Shown here piece after piece: positions 8,184 to 17,600 of a stretch of DNA of 64,000 bases; the stretch's first letter is position 1, and each line of letters opens with the position of its first letter. Position numbers and translations under genes: made by a program. Below the pieces are notes generated by a model. It was given only the letters and a program-made list of their open reading frames with translations, did not search any database and had not been told where the DNA came from. The DNA comes from G963662905 sp965230045 (GTDB lineage: Bacteria > Bacteroidota > Bacteroidia > Bacteroidales > WRLA01), in the NCBI GenBank assembly GCA_965230045.1, contig OZ245940.1, positions 2,418,001-2,482,000 of the forward strand, read 5' to 3'.

Positions 8184-9101
8184 ATGAAACAAAAAAAAGG
8201 TGCATTGGGAAGAGGACTGGGTGCTATTCTGGAAAGCCCGGAAACGGATATCACTTCCAGAGATATTTCCGGTAAATTTGTAGTTGGTGCCATCGCTGAA
8301 ATTGAAATCAATAAAATAGAGACAAACCCTTTTCAGCCACGAACCGAATTTGAGGAACAGGCGCTGAAAGATTTGGCTGAATCTATTGAAAAACAAGGGC
8401 TTATACAGCCAGTAACTGTCCGTAAATCTGGTTTCGAAAAATACCAGCTGATTTCAGGTGAACGAAGGTTCCGTGCCAGTAAAATTATTGGACTGGAAAA
8501 AATCCCTGCCTATATCCGTATTGCTGACGATGAGCAAATGCTCGAAATGGCTCTGATCGAAAACGTGCACCGTGAAGACCTGAATGCTATCGAAGTGGCT
8601 CTTTCTTATCAACGCCTCCAAGATGAATGCAGTCTTACTTTGCAGCAAATGAGCGAAAAACTCAGTCAGAACCGTTCTACGATCAATAATTATATCCGGC
8701 TGCTGAAATTGCCCGCCGAGGTGCAGGTTGCTGTGCGCGATAACCAGATATCAATGGCGCACGCACGCAATATTGTGGCTCTCGAAGATGTGGAAGACCA
8801 ACTTTCGCTACTGAAAGATATTATCGAAAAGGATTTGTCGGTAAGAGCTACCGAGCAGCTTGTTAAATCATTGAAAGAGCTGGCAAAACCACAAAACCCC
8901 GTAAAAGGCGCAAAGCATTCATCCGGTCTGCCCGAAAAATATGTTGGAATGCGCGACAATATTGCCCGTCATTTATCAGCGGATGTTGCTATGAGCCGTA
9001 ACCGGCGGGGCAGGGGACAAATTGTTATCAAATTCAAATCCGATGATGAACTTCAACGGATCATTGATTTGATTAATACGGGTGTCGCAGAACCAGAATA
9101 A
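8184..9101 (+). CDS. parB: ParB/Spo0J partition protein
   Basis: A 305-residue protein beginning KQKKGALGRGLGAIL, typical of chromosomal ParB. The N-terminal CTPase/ParB domain contains NPFQPRTEFEEQALKDLAESIEKQGLIQPVTVR and the GERRFRASK motif (GERR box). The helix-turn-helix that reads parS follows (LTLQQMSEKLSQNRSTINNYIRLL), then the dimerisation tail. It lies about 75 bases after parA in the same direction. I found no full parS palindrome in the window, only a half-like match upstream (see rejected items). Confidence 0.95.
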   Translation: MKQKKGALGRGLGAILESPETDITSRDISGKFVVGAIAEIEINKIETNPFQPRTEFEEQALKDLAESIEKQGLIQPVTVRKSGFEKYQLISGERRFRASKIIGLEKIPAYIRIADDEQMLEMALIENVHREDLNAIEVALSYQRLQDECSLTLQQMSEKLSQNRSTINNYIRLLKLPAEVQVAVRDNQISMAHARNIVALEDVEDQLSLLKDIIEKDLSVRATEQLVKSLKELAKPQNPVKGAKHSSGLPEKYVGMRDNIARHLSADVAMSRNRRGRGQIVIKFKSDDELQRIIDLINTGVAEPE

Positions 9102-9110
9102 TCATTATCC

Positions 9111-9731
9111 ATGCAAGTTTGTTCCGGAAAAGCTTTTTTAGGTGGCCTGCTTATTTCAATTTTTTTGTCCTTGGCAATTTTTCAAGCGAATGCGCAAATT
9201 GCGGATAGCCTGAATCTTGATAAAAACATCAAAATACATGATTCGCTGGGGCTTAGGCCGCACTCCCCACATAAAGCTACTCTATATTCGGCTGTTTTAC
9301 CCGGACTGGGACAAGCCTACAATAAAAAATATTGGAAAACCGGGGTTGTTTGGGCCGGATTTGGCGTTTTTGGCTATTTTATTGTTACCAATAATAATGA
9401 GTACAAAAGCTTTCGTGATGCCTACCTGTATGTGAGCAAGGGCGAAGAGGGCGATCCACCTAATGATCTTGTCGATCGTTATACTGAAGATCAGCTTTTG
9501 GCTCAAAAGGAGTATTATCAACGTAATTTGGAACTGTCCATCATTTTTTCAGTTCTTTGGTATATTGTCAATATTGTTGATGCTGCTGTTGATGCGCACC
9601 TCTATGATTTTAACGTGGATGATAACCTGAGCATTGGAATAAGCCCCCCACAAACACCCATGAATTACAGGGCTTTACCGGCACCTGATTTAAAAACATA
9701 CAGTGGATTGACTCTTAAAATTAAACTCTGA
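9111..9731 (+). CDS. DUF5683 membrane protein
   Basis: A 206-residue protein with an N-terminal signal sequence (hydrophobic stretch to FQANAQIADS). The DUF5683 core is LYSAVLPGLGQAYNKKYWKTGVVWAGFGVFGYF followed by EYKSFRDAYL. Two or three further hydrophobic segments suggest an envelope protein. It is nine bases downstream of parB and six upstream of dapB, so it is almost certainly co-transcribed with them. The function of the family is not known; the conserved position next to parAB is the main clue. Confidence 0.88.
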   Translation: MQVCSGKAFLGGLLISIFLSLAIFQANAQIADSLNLDKNIKIHDSLGLRPHSPHKATLYSAVLPGLGQAYNKKYWKTGVVWAGFGVFGYFIVTNNNEYKSFRDAYLYVSKGEEGDPPNDLVDRYTEDQLLAQKEYYQRNLELSIIFSVLWYIVNIVDAAVDAHLYDFNVDDNLSIGISPPQTPMNYRALPAPDLKTYSGLTLKIKL

Positions 9732-9736
9732 AGCAA

Positions 9737-10453
9737 ATGAAAATTTCTATCGCAGGATATGGAAGAATGGGCAAGGCAATAGAACAGATTGCGCTGCAAC
9801 GAAAACATACCGTCAATGCTGTTATTGATAAATCAGAAGATTGGATTACCTACGAGGAGAAAATACGTGCATCGGATGTGGTGATCGAGTTCAGTATGCC
9901 CGATACCGTTGTTGAAAACATTAAGAAGTGTTTTGCTCTTTCTGTGCCTGTTGTAGTTGGCACTACAGGCTGGGATGATGTGCGGCGAGAGATACTGAAT
10001 TTATGTAAGGAAGAAGGACAAAGTTTGTTTTATGCAAGTAATTTTAGTGTGGGCATGAATGTTTTTATGGCGGCAAATGAATATTTGGCCGGCCTGATGA
10101 ATGCCTTTGATGATTATGACGTTCGTATTGAAGAAACGCATCATATCCATAAAAAAGATGCGCCCAGCGGTACAGCAATCAGTCTGGCTGATCAGATCAT
10201 TGCAAAAGTTGATCGTAAAAATATATGGGTATGCAACAAAGAAGAAGCCTGTGGTGAATTGCGGATCGACGCACATCGTTTTGATGAAGTGCCGGGGCTT
10301 CATGAAGTGTTTTATGATAGTGATGCTGATGAAATTAAATTTTCGCACCGGGCCAAAAACAGAATTGGTTTTGCTAAAGGCGCTGTAATGGCTGCAGAAT
10401 GGCTGCCCGGGAAGAAAGGCGTTTTTTGTATGAAAGATATGCTGTTTTCTTAG
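9737..10453 (+). CDS. dapB: 4-hydroxy-tetrahydrodipicolinate reductase
   Basis: A 238-residue enzyme of diaminopimelate/lysine synthesis that reduces the DapA product with NAD(P)H. The N-terminal Rossmann motif is GYGRMGKAIEQIA. The substrate-binding signature is EETHHIHKKDAPSGTA, with the catalytic His-His and Lys. The VGTTGW loop is also present. It is the last gene of the parAB operon. Its stop overlaps the stop of a convergent small gene by four bases. The lepB gene that often follows dapB in this group is absent here. Confidence 0.95.
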   Translation: MKISIAGYGRMGKAIEQIALQRKHTVNAVIDKSEDWITYEEKIRASDVVIEFSMPDTVVENIKKCFALSVPVVVGTTGWDDVRREILNLCKEEGQSLFYASNFSVGMNVFMAANEYLAGLMNAFDDYDVRIEETHHIHKKDAPSGTAISLADQIIAKVDRKNIWVCNKEEACGELRIDAHRFDEVPGLHEVFYDSDADEIKFSHRAKNRIGFAKGAVMAAEWLPGKKGVFCMKDMLFS

Positions 10454-10695
10454 CTTTTCTCCATCATGTTTAGTATTGCCAATGCCTCCTCGCGATTGTT
10501 GCCGCAAATAAGTGGTTCCGCTAAAAAGTTTTTGCAAACTTCGGGGCGTTCCTCCTTACCAAATAACCGACATCGGTAATTATTGTCCAAATGGATGCAG
10601 CGTATTCCGGCAGGCTTTCCTTTGGGCATACCGGGAATCCTGGAACTTATTGAAGGAACAATGCAACAGGCTCCGCAATTGGGTCTGCAATTCAT
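10450..10695 (-). CDS. Small cysteine-cluster protein, YkgJ/UPF0153 type
   Basis: An 81-residue protein with the family's Cys arrangement: CRPNCGACC at the N-terminus, then CIHLDNNYRCRLFGKEERPEVCKNF and a final Cys in EPLICG. Such clusters are believed to bind zinc or an iron-sulfur centre; the function is unknown. It reads from the dnaN side but is separated from dnaN by a terminator, and it ends convergently with dapB. The short length is normal for the compact versions of this family. Confidence 0.8.
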   Translation of the reverse strand: MNCRPNCGACCIVPSISSRIPGMPKGKPAGIRCIHLDNNYRCRLFGKEERPEVCKNFLAEPLICGNNREEALAILNMMEKS

Positions 10696-10708
10696 TTGGT
10701 GTGTTTAA

Positions 10709-10746
10709 ATAAAAAAACACCCGTGCTTGTACGGCACAGGTGTTTC
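10709..10746 (-). terminator. Terminator of dnaN
   Basis: On the minus strand AAACACCTGTGCCG, a short loop and CACGGGTGTTT form a stem, followed by a run of T. It begins about 20 bases past the dnaN stop codon and lies in the gap before the Cys-cluster gene. Confidence 0.75.
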
Positions 10747-10764
10747 AGATTATAAGTTATAATG

Positions 10765-11892
10765 TTAATTGTTAAGCATCACGGGCATCACAAGCATCAG
10801 GATGTCTTCTTCTTCCTGATCACTTTCTTCGCCGGGAAGGATTAAGCCTGCACGGTTCGGTTGTGACATTTCGATGCGTACAATATCATCATCAATATTA
10901 TTGAGCATTTCAAGCAGGAATTTGGAGTTAAATCCAATGTCCATGTCTTCCCCTTCATAATCACAGCTGAGGCGTTCCACTGCTTCGTTGCTGTAATCAA
11001 TGTCTTCAGCCGATAGTGAAAGCTCTTTTCCACTGATACGGAAACGTACCTGATGCGTGGATTGATTGGCAAAAATCCCTACACGTTTCAGAGTTGTTAA
11101 GAGAGGCATGCGTTCAATACGCAGGACATTTGGATTTTCCTGTGGAATTACCGCATTGTAATTGGGATATTTTCCTTCGATCATTCGGCTGGTAAGCACG
11201 AAATTACCGAATGTAAAGATGGCGTGCGTATCACTATAACGTATATTCACTGTAATATCCTGTGCAGCCAAAAGGTTTTTTAGGTTAACGAGAGGCTTTT
11301 TGGGAAGGATAAAAGTTGATTCTTCTTCGCCTTTGGCATCGGTGCGTGTATAACGGACGAGTTTGTGGGCATCGGTACACACAAAGATAATGCGTTCCGG
11401 GCTGATGTCCCAAAACATGCCCATCATCATTTGGCGCAGTTCATCGTTTCCGGCAGCAAAAAGTGTTTTGTTTACGGAGTTTACGATGATCTGGGAGTTG
11501 ATATTAAAACTGACGCTTTCTTCAATTTTTTTGGGCAAGGGATATTCTTCGCTGTTATGTCCGTTGAGTTTGTATTTACCTTCACCACTGGCAATTTCAA
11601 TATTGAAATTTTCCTGATTGATGTTAAAGGTAATTGGAATATCTGCAAAAGTTTTGAGCATGTCCAACAGTATCTTTGCCGGAATAGCTACGGAACCCGC
11701 TTCCTCCATTTTTCCCGGTTCCATGGAAACACTCATACTGGTTTCCATATCTGATGCGGTAATGGTCAGCCTTTCCTCATCAAGCTGAAAAAGGAAATCA
11801 TCGAGTATGGGCAGTGTATTGTTGTTGCTCATAACCCCACTGATAGCCTGCAAATTTCTTAAAAGCGTGGTACTTGAAATAATGAACCTCAT
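10765..11892 (-). CDS. dnaN: DNA polymerase III sliding clamp (beta subunit)
   Basis: A 375-residue protein of normal length with three repeated clamp domains. The N-terminus MRFIISSTTLLRNLQAISGVMSNNNTLPIL is diagnostic, and the C-terminus ends VMPVML as usual. It forms the ring-shaped dimer that tethers replicative polymerase to DNA. No dnaA or DnaA-box cluster is nearby, so it does not mark the origin here. The long upstream gap is filled with mobile-element debris. A terminator follows directly. Confidence 0.96.
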   Translation of the reverse strand: MRFIISSTTLLRNLQAISGVMSNNNTLPILDDFLFQLDEERLTITASDMETSMSVSMEPGKMEEAGSVAIPAKILLDMLKTFADIPITFNINQENFNIEIASGEGKYKLNGHNSEEYPLPKKIEESVSFNINSQIIVNSVNKTLFAAGNDELRQMMMGMFWDISPERIIFVCTDAHKLVRYTRTDAKGEEESTFILPKKPLVNLKNLLAAQDITVNIRYSDTHAIFTFGNFVLTSRMIEGKYPNYNAVIPQENPNVLRIERMPLLTTLKRVGIFANQSTHQVRFRISGKELSLSAEDIDYSNEAVERLSCDYEGEDMDIGFNSKFLLEMLNNIDDDIVRIEMSQPNRAGLILPGEESDQEEEDILMLVMPVMLNN

Positions 11893-12029
11893 ATTGCTTG
11901 ATTCTATTTGTGATTAAATTATATTTTCAGTTTTATTTTGAACATACAATATTACTAAATTTTAGGCAATTGCAGTCGTTTGTAGAACTGAAAATTGGTA
12001 TAATTTTCAGCTTGTTTTCAACAATTCAC

Positions 12030-12180
12030 TATATGGTTTCTGTCTATAAAGTCCGCTAACTTCGTTACGCTTGCCCGAAAAATGCTCATTTACCCCAGTA
12101 AACTCTGCTTTTTCGGGCTGCGCAAGCCTCGTTATCGAACTTTCTAGCTCAGAAACCCTACTCTATGGACAAGCACTATA
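12030..12180. repeat. Element C, copy 1
   Basis: A MITE-like copy bounded by TTTCTGTCTATAAAGTCC at the left and a partly complementary right end (ACTCTATGGACAAGCACTATA). Its centre holds a hairpin built from GCCCGAAAAA...TTTTTCGGGC and TTTAC...GTAAA. It is directly adjacent to copy 2, so the copies are arrayed head to tail. No coding content is apparent. Confidence 0.65.
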
Positions 12181-12273
12181 TAGTTTCTGTCTATAATGTC
12201 GGGAGTTTGCTCTATAAAGTTCAAATTCAAGGCGTGTGAAAAATCTAAACCACAGTCCCGTAGGTACGGGATG
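12178..12273. repeat. Element C, copy 2, left half only
   Basis: The left half matches 24113-24311 almost base for base (TTTCTGTCTATAATGTCGGG, then a shared internal block ending CCCGTAGGTACGGGATGA) and stops abruptly at the IS3-family element. The matching right half is not found beyond the IS, so the insertion was probably accompanied or followed by a deletion. Confidence 0.65.
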
Positions 12274-12360
12274 ATGTAGCGTCCTGATTTTGGTTGACTC
12301 TTTTTTCTTCTTTCCGGGGATCCCCGGAAAGAAGAAAAAAGAGTTTGTTCGACAAATATA

Positions 12361-13305
12361 TTAATTCAATTTTTCTAATGCCACTTCTGGACGCTTTCTG
12401 TAATAAGTTTTCCAGCACCTTTTAAGTTCTCCAGTTTTTTGATGAGCCTTCTCTGGGGTCATCATTTCGACACTTCTGTGTGGGCGCTTTGTATTATAGA
12501 AGTTTATAAATTGGGGAAGTTCTTTTTTGGCTTCGGCCAAACTACTGAATGATATGGTTTTGTCATTGGTAAATTCTTCTTTTATTGTTCGGTTAACACG
12601 TTCTGCAATAGGGTTTTCCAGTGGATCCCCATTTTCCGTCATGCTAATTGCCATACGGCATTTATTAAGGTGTTTGATGTATTTGTCGCAACAATATTGG
12701 ACGCCCCGGTCTGAATGATGGATACACCCATGTGCATTTAGCCCTCGTGTGGCTTTCTTTAAAGCCCTCAATGCGCCGGTAGCTTCTAATGAGCCACTAA
12801 CATCAAAACCAACTATTTTGCGAGAATACATATCTGTAACAAGGGATAGATAAGCAAAACTGTCATTGCCCTTGATCCAAACATAGGTTATATCTGAAAC
12901 CAATACCTGAGAAGGGCCATTGGGAATTAAACCTCTTATCAAATTCGGATACTTGTGATAATGATGATAACTGTTTGTTGTATAAGCCCTGCGCTTTGAT
13001 TTTCTTAACAACAGACCATGCCTGCGCAACAAATCATAGAAACGGTCTCGCCCTATGCTGATATTGTGGGCTTTTAAGTCTTCTTGCAAGCTGCAAAGCA
13101 AGTTCCTGCCACTCCCTTTTTTCCATAACCTTCGTTTTGATTTTATCAGTTCAATAATTATGTCTTCCTGGTAAATAGATTCTTCATTATGGCGAATATT
13201 CTTGTAATATGCCTGTTTGCTATAGCCAAGCAGTCCGCAAAGGTCTTTGATTGTTGCCCTCGAACCTTTGTCTGCTTTTAGTTGTTGGACAGCTTGGCTC
13301 CATAC
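12361..13305 (-). CDS. IS3-family transposase OrfB (reached by -1 frameshift)
   Basis: The rve/DDE integrase part. The first Asp is in VLVSDITYVW, the second in CIHHSDRGVQY and the Glu in PIAERVNRTIKEEF, with the typical RPHRSVEMMTPEKAH ending. The frame is open well above its first ATG/TTG: read from 13305 it gives VWSQAVQQLKADKGSRATIKDL and an HTH_21-like segment, so about 314 residues can follow a -1 shift out of orfA. A slippery A_AAA_AAG heptamer lies exactly there (13305-13311, minus strand). The fusion OrfAB would be the active transposase. Confidence 0.88.
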   Translation of the reverse strand, partial: VWSQAVQQLKADKGSRATIKDLCGLLGYSKQAYYKNIRHNEESIYQEDIIIELIKSKRRLWKKGSGRNLLCSLQEDLKAHNISIGRDRFYDLLRRHGLLLRKSKRRAYTTNSYHHYHKYPNLIRGLIPNGPSQVLVSDITYVWIKGNDSFAYLSLVTDMYSRKIVGFDVSGSLEATGALRALKKATRGLNAHGCIHHSDRGVQYCCDKYIKHLNKCRMAISMTENGDPLENPIAERVNRTIKEEFTNDKTISFSSLAEAKKELPQFINFYNTKRPHRSVEMMTPEKAHQKTGELKRCWKTYYRKRPEVALEKLN

Positions 13306-13655
13306 TTTTTTCTGATATCAATTTTTAATTCTTCTTCTGCTACATCCACCATCTTTTGCCACAGGTCGGCCCTGAGCTGCTCCTTCTTTAACTGAGCTTG
13401 AAGGTTCCTGATCTCCTGATCCTTATCTATTTCTTGTTTCTTGTTTTCCATTAGCTCTGGATTTATTTGGGATATGCCCCCTTCTCTGTAATTCGATTGG
13501 CCACTAAACTGGCGAATCCAGTACAAAATTGCACAATTACTCTGAATACCGTAAATACGCCGCGCCTCTTCTTTGCTGTACTTACCTGATAACACTTCTT
13601 TAACTACACGAAGCTTGAAATCTTCTGGGTAGTTCATCTTTGTTCTTCTCTTCAT
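13278..13655 (-). CDS. IS3-family OrfA (HTH, leucine-zipper-like)
   Basis: A 125-residue protein with an N-terminal helix-turn-helix (MNYPEDFKLRVVKEVLSGKYSKEEARRIYGIQSNCAILYWIRQF) that binds the IS ends, then a coiled coil (KDQEIRNLQAQLKKEQLRADLWQKMVDVAEEEL) for multimerisation. It ends just past the A6G slippery site and overlaps the orfB frame. As in other IS3 members, OrfA alone would act as a regulator while the frameshift product transposes. Confidence 0.88.
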   Translation of the reverse strand: MKRRTKMNYPEDFKLRVVKEVLSGKYSKEEARRIYGIQSNCAILYWIRQFSGQSNYREGGISQINPELMENKKQEIDKDQEIRNLQAQLKKEQLRADLWQKMVDVAEEELKIDIRKKYGAKLSNN

Positions 13656-13718
13656 TTTAATCCTTGATTTAGTTGACTTCTAATTGTAATTCTGGTCAAC
13701 CTATATCAGGACTATACA

Positions 13719-13878
13719 TATAGTTTCTGTCCATAATGTCTCCCGAAGCTTCGGGATTATTCTTGTTCTGAAACCAAGTCATCCCGTATGTACGGGACTC
13801 CTTGTTTTCAGCCCTGCGAATGCCTCGACCTCGAACATTCTGAATCAGAAACCCGACTTTATAGACGAACTCTATATA
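13719..13878. repeat. Element C, copy 3
   Basis: It starts at the right end of the IS with TATAGTTTCTGTCCATAATG and ends with GACTTTATAGACGAACTCTA, the complement of the left terminus. It contains TCCCGAAGCTTCGGGA and CCCGTATGTACGGG palindromes. Its block ATGCCTCGACCTCGAACATT also occurs, inverted, in copy 4 near 21.97 kb. The small open frame across it is not a gene. Confidence 0.65.
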
Positions 13879-13921
13879 GGCCAAACGCGTTCAGGCTTGA
13901 CCGTGAATGTAAAAGCCTTTC

Positions 13922-14557
13922 TTATATTTTTTTTCGGAGCTGAAAACGTGATTCTTTCCCTTGCAATAGCCTTTGTATGTTTTTGCGGTGGGTAAGCGGA
14001 ATAAATACGGCTACAGCAATGGCCAGTATTTTTAATGAAAGTACCGGACTTTCCCCAAAAGGGGCGATCCATACGACTACAGGAAAAAGAAGAGCCCCGG
14101 TGATGCTTCCCAGAGAAACATAACGTGTGCTCAGAAAAATGAGAATAAACCACGCCAGGATCAGCCAAACTTCAGGGTTATAAAGCGCGATGCCAACGCC
14201 CAGAAGGGTGGCAACTCCTTTTCCGCCCCGAAAACCGGCGAAAACCGGGAAAATATGACCCAATACCACGGCTGCAGCGGTGATGATTTGATAGTTGACA
14301 GTGAAATCAAGACTGCTGCCTTGTGCAAATAAGGGTGCAATAAATACGGCAAGCCAGCCCTTGAAAGCATCGAAAACTAATACGGGAATACCGGCTTTGG
14401 GACCCAATACCCTTATTGTGTTCGTCGCTCCTGCATTTCCGCTGCCATGATCGCGAACATCTGTTCTGTATATTATTTTGCCTACCCATACCGATGTTGG
14501 GATGGAGCCGAGCAAATAGGCCAATAAAACGCCTCCAATTAATAGTTCATAGTGCAT
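13922..14557 (-). CDS. plsY: Glycerol-3-phosphate acyltransferase PlsY
   Basis: A 211-residue inner-membrane enzyme that acylates glycerol-3-phosphate with acyl-phosphate, the first committed step of phospholipid synthesis. All three PlsY signatures are present: GSIPTSVWVGK, then GSGNAGATNTIRVLGPKAG, and VLGHIFPVFAGFRGGKGVAT. Five or so membrane segments are visible. The C-terminus is basic. It follows the 1.5-kilo-residue gene on the same strand with a gap of about 56 bases, so the two may be co-transcribed. Confidence 0.95.
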   Translation of the reverse strand: MHYELLIGGVLLAYLLGSIPTSVWVGKIIYRTDVRDHGSGNAGATNTIRVLGPKAGIPVLVFDAFKGWLAVFIAPLFAQGSSLDFTVNYQIITAAAVVLGHIFPVFAGFRGGKGVATLLGVGIALYNPEVWLILAWFILIFLSTRYVSLGSITGALLFPVVVWIAPFGESPVLSLKILAIAVAVFIPLTHRKNIQRLLQGKESRFQLRKKI

Positions 14558-14613
14558 GATAATGCTGTTTAGTCTTTATTCAATATCGTTGCGGCAAAAG
14601 TATGGATTTTGAA

Positions 14614-17600
14614 TTAATAGCTCATAACTTCCGTTCTGAATCTTAGAGCATCATCTTTGGATGCTGATTTAATGCTGTATTCAGCCCGTGCACTGGCCTT
14701 GTCTTCTTTTTTCCCTTCTTCTTCGGTTTTATCAAATTTGCCTTTGTTGTCTTTGATTAGGGTCATATACTCTGAATTCGTGCTGTAAGTTTGTAGTTTA
14801 TTGGAGTTGTCAAATTTGAAATAGTAGTAATTGCTTTCATTAATCTGTATCATTAACTCAAATTCCTGACGCTTGCGCCATCTGAGTATGCGCATCATGC
14901 CTTTGAATTTCTTTTTAACAAGTTTGCCACTGGATGACATGATGCCAAAGGGTTTTCTGCAATAAAATACCTGTTCTGTTCCTTCATTATGCCAGTCAAA
15001 ATGTACATCAGTAAAGATGAAGGGAAACTTTTCGAATGATTTTGGAAATTTTTTCTCATCAAACATAATGTTCATCTGGATTTCGGATGCCTGCTGCATT
15101 CCAAGTTGGCTTGCCAGGAAGGGGAGGTATTTCTTTTGTGAGATATCCAAAGGCTCATTGCTTATTGCATTATCTCCGTTTAGGTCTTCAATGATAATAT
15201 TGGATAGCTGGCGGGGCAGTACAAAATCAAGGAACATATTCACATCAAACTGAATGCTGTCGGTAATTAATTGATGTTCAAATGTTCCATGAGCATAGGT
15301 TTTTAAGTAATTTTTGCGGTTTAGTTCGGGGATAAGGCGAATTGCTCCCTGGCCTCTCCGGATGCATTTCTTGGTTTCAAAAACCATTAGGTTATCGGGA
15401 TGTTGTGCGTCATTGAGCACAGAAATGCTCCCTAATCGGTATTCTGCTTTTTCATTGTCGTATTCAACCAGTCCATTGGCATAAAAAATGCTTGAGTCTT
15501 GTAGTAAACGTTCGGTGCCAAGGAAACGGGAGTAAAGTATGCCGCCATTTCTGTTGTAGCCAACACCGCTAAAGACCGGTTTGTTTTCTTTTGTACGGCT
15601 GAATTTGCCTACAGGAATACGTATCTGCCCGGATGTCAGCGTGGTGTCAAATTCAATCCAGCTCATGCGTGTAGTGTCGCAATCATAATTAATTTTGAAA
15701 TAGCCATTATAGCTCATCCACGGATTGTTAGAGGCCAGCTCAACTTTTCCCTGAAAATCAAAGTAAGGGTTAATTTTAAAGCGGGATGTGTCGCTGATGT
15801 CACCACGGGCAATGGTGCGCGTTGGATCCTGCATTACACTGATTTCATCAAAAAAGACACTTTGTTTGTTGTTGTATCCATCGACATAATCATATGTTCC
15901 CAGTGCAAATAATTGGTTTTTACTGTACACCTGTATGTCTGCATTATAAAAATGGTGGTGGATTGTGTCGTGCTTTGTGACGATATCGGAATGCCGCAGC
16001 ATGTCCATTTCTGCATTTCTTTTAATGATAATACTGTCTTGTTTGGGAAATACATAAGCGTCAGCTACTTCAATAAACCTGATGTTTTTTGCGTTAATAA
16101 GGTGATCTTCAAGTGTATATGTGGCTCGAAACGAGATAAAGTTGAGTGAATCCTGATCCGGGCGGGTGGAAATTAATTCCGGTCCGCGCACTTCATTCAG
16201 TTCATTCATCGCAATCACTTCCCTGAAATTCATCCTCTTTAAGGTGTAGTAGTTGTCGATATCGGTTTCTGAATATAGTTCAATTTTATAGTCGTTCATA
16301 AACCAATTGAAATTGTACATAGTTGAAACATATTGGTTTAAAGGGAATTGTACTACAGAACCAATATTGGATTGAAAGTCCCCTTTTCGGTCTTCAAAAT
16401 TGATGTAGGCTTTATAGTTATCTGCCTTAAATGCCACGCCTACGGAGTCTCTTCGGTGAATTTTCATAAAACTTGTATCGGCATCCAGTTCATGATGCTT
16501 GAAATGGAAAAAAGGTGATCGTATCTGTGTTTCTTCAAATTCGAGCATTCCTTTTCCAAAGAGCCCATCGGGGCGAAGCATTAAATCTCCTTCGAAAAAA
16601 GTGGAGTCGTTGTACACATTCATGGGTGTGCCTAAGTCGCTGATAACCATTTCGTCATCGAGGTGAAACCATTTTTGCGATACATTTTTCCCTTTTGCCA
16701 TTGGATATTCTGTTCCTGCTACAGTAGGTTCCAGGAAGAAATCTTCTGCCACACCAATCATTGAATCGGGCAGGAAAATGAAATCGGTATCGTCCCAAAT
16801 ACTATTGGGGTCAGACCGTGAAACCGAACCAAGAAACCTGAGTTCGCCATCGCCACGTAGTCCGTTCAGGCTAAGATCGACAATACCGGTAAAGGTACCT
16901 TTGCCGCCGTATGTTGGAAAACCGCTGGTTGGAGTTGGGTGCACAAAGCCTAATGAGAGGTCTTTTCTCGTTTTTAATGGCCGCTCGATATCAGGGAAAA
17001 TACCTCCACTGAGCAGTCTGCCCTTAAATTCAATACTGTCGGTATCAAATTCATCAAGATCGTAAAGGGTGTCGGGATAAAGTGCAAAACGGAACCGGTC
17101 TCTGGGGTAAACGCCAGGAACATAGGCTTGATTGTAAAAAACTGAAGAGTAGTTGGTGTCGGTTTCCAGGATCGGGTATTTTAGCTCTGTCCGCTTTAAA
17201 CCTGCTTTATTGTCGCTTTGATCCACCTTTAGGTTGCCAATGAGGTTTTCCAGTACAGAGCGTACTGGATATATCTCCCAGGAGCCATATTCATTTTGCA
17301 TAAACACCATAAACCGAATTGCTTTAATTTTTGGCATACGAATATTAAAAGTGTCGTACGAAAAGTAGGCGGCTTGATCAAGGTATAGATCAAACATTCC
17401 TGCAGAAGTAATTCCTGAATAAATAAAGTCCCTGTTTTTGAGCATTTTAATTGTATTGTATGCTGGGAGGATATAAACTTGCTGTGAATCGCTTAATGAA
17501 ATCGGAGGTAACTCAATGTCTTTGTCTTCAGATGTAGGTGGCGAGATTTGGAAAATATCAAGATCAAGGTTGTAAAGGTTAAGCTGGCCATTAAGTTTTG

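Larger units (their letters stand above)
12274..13718 (-). mobile_element. IS3-family insertion sequence (about 1.45 kb)
   Basis: The ends are imperfect 24-base inverted repeats beginning TGTA, with core GTCCTGATNTNGGTTGAC at 12280-12297 and its complement near 13695-13712. The TG...CA termini are typical of IS3-family elements. It carries overlapping orfA and orfB on the minus strand and a 40-base perfect palindrome just inside the left end (12301-12340, centre CCGGGGATCCCCGG) that may act as a terminator. Flanking bases show no obvious target duplication. Both sides are element C sequence. The transposase frames look intact. Confidence 0.88.

Noticed and set aside
10765..12000. Replication origin near dnaN
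   Set aside because: There is no dnaA gene, no cluster of DnaA boxes and no AT-rich repeat array beside it; the upstream sequence is mobile-element debris.
13696..13884. Open frame of 62 codons at the right flank of the IS
   Set aside because: It runs across the IS end and element C copy 3, so it is a by-product of the repeats.
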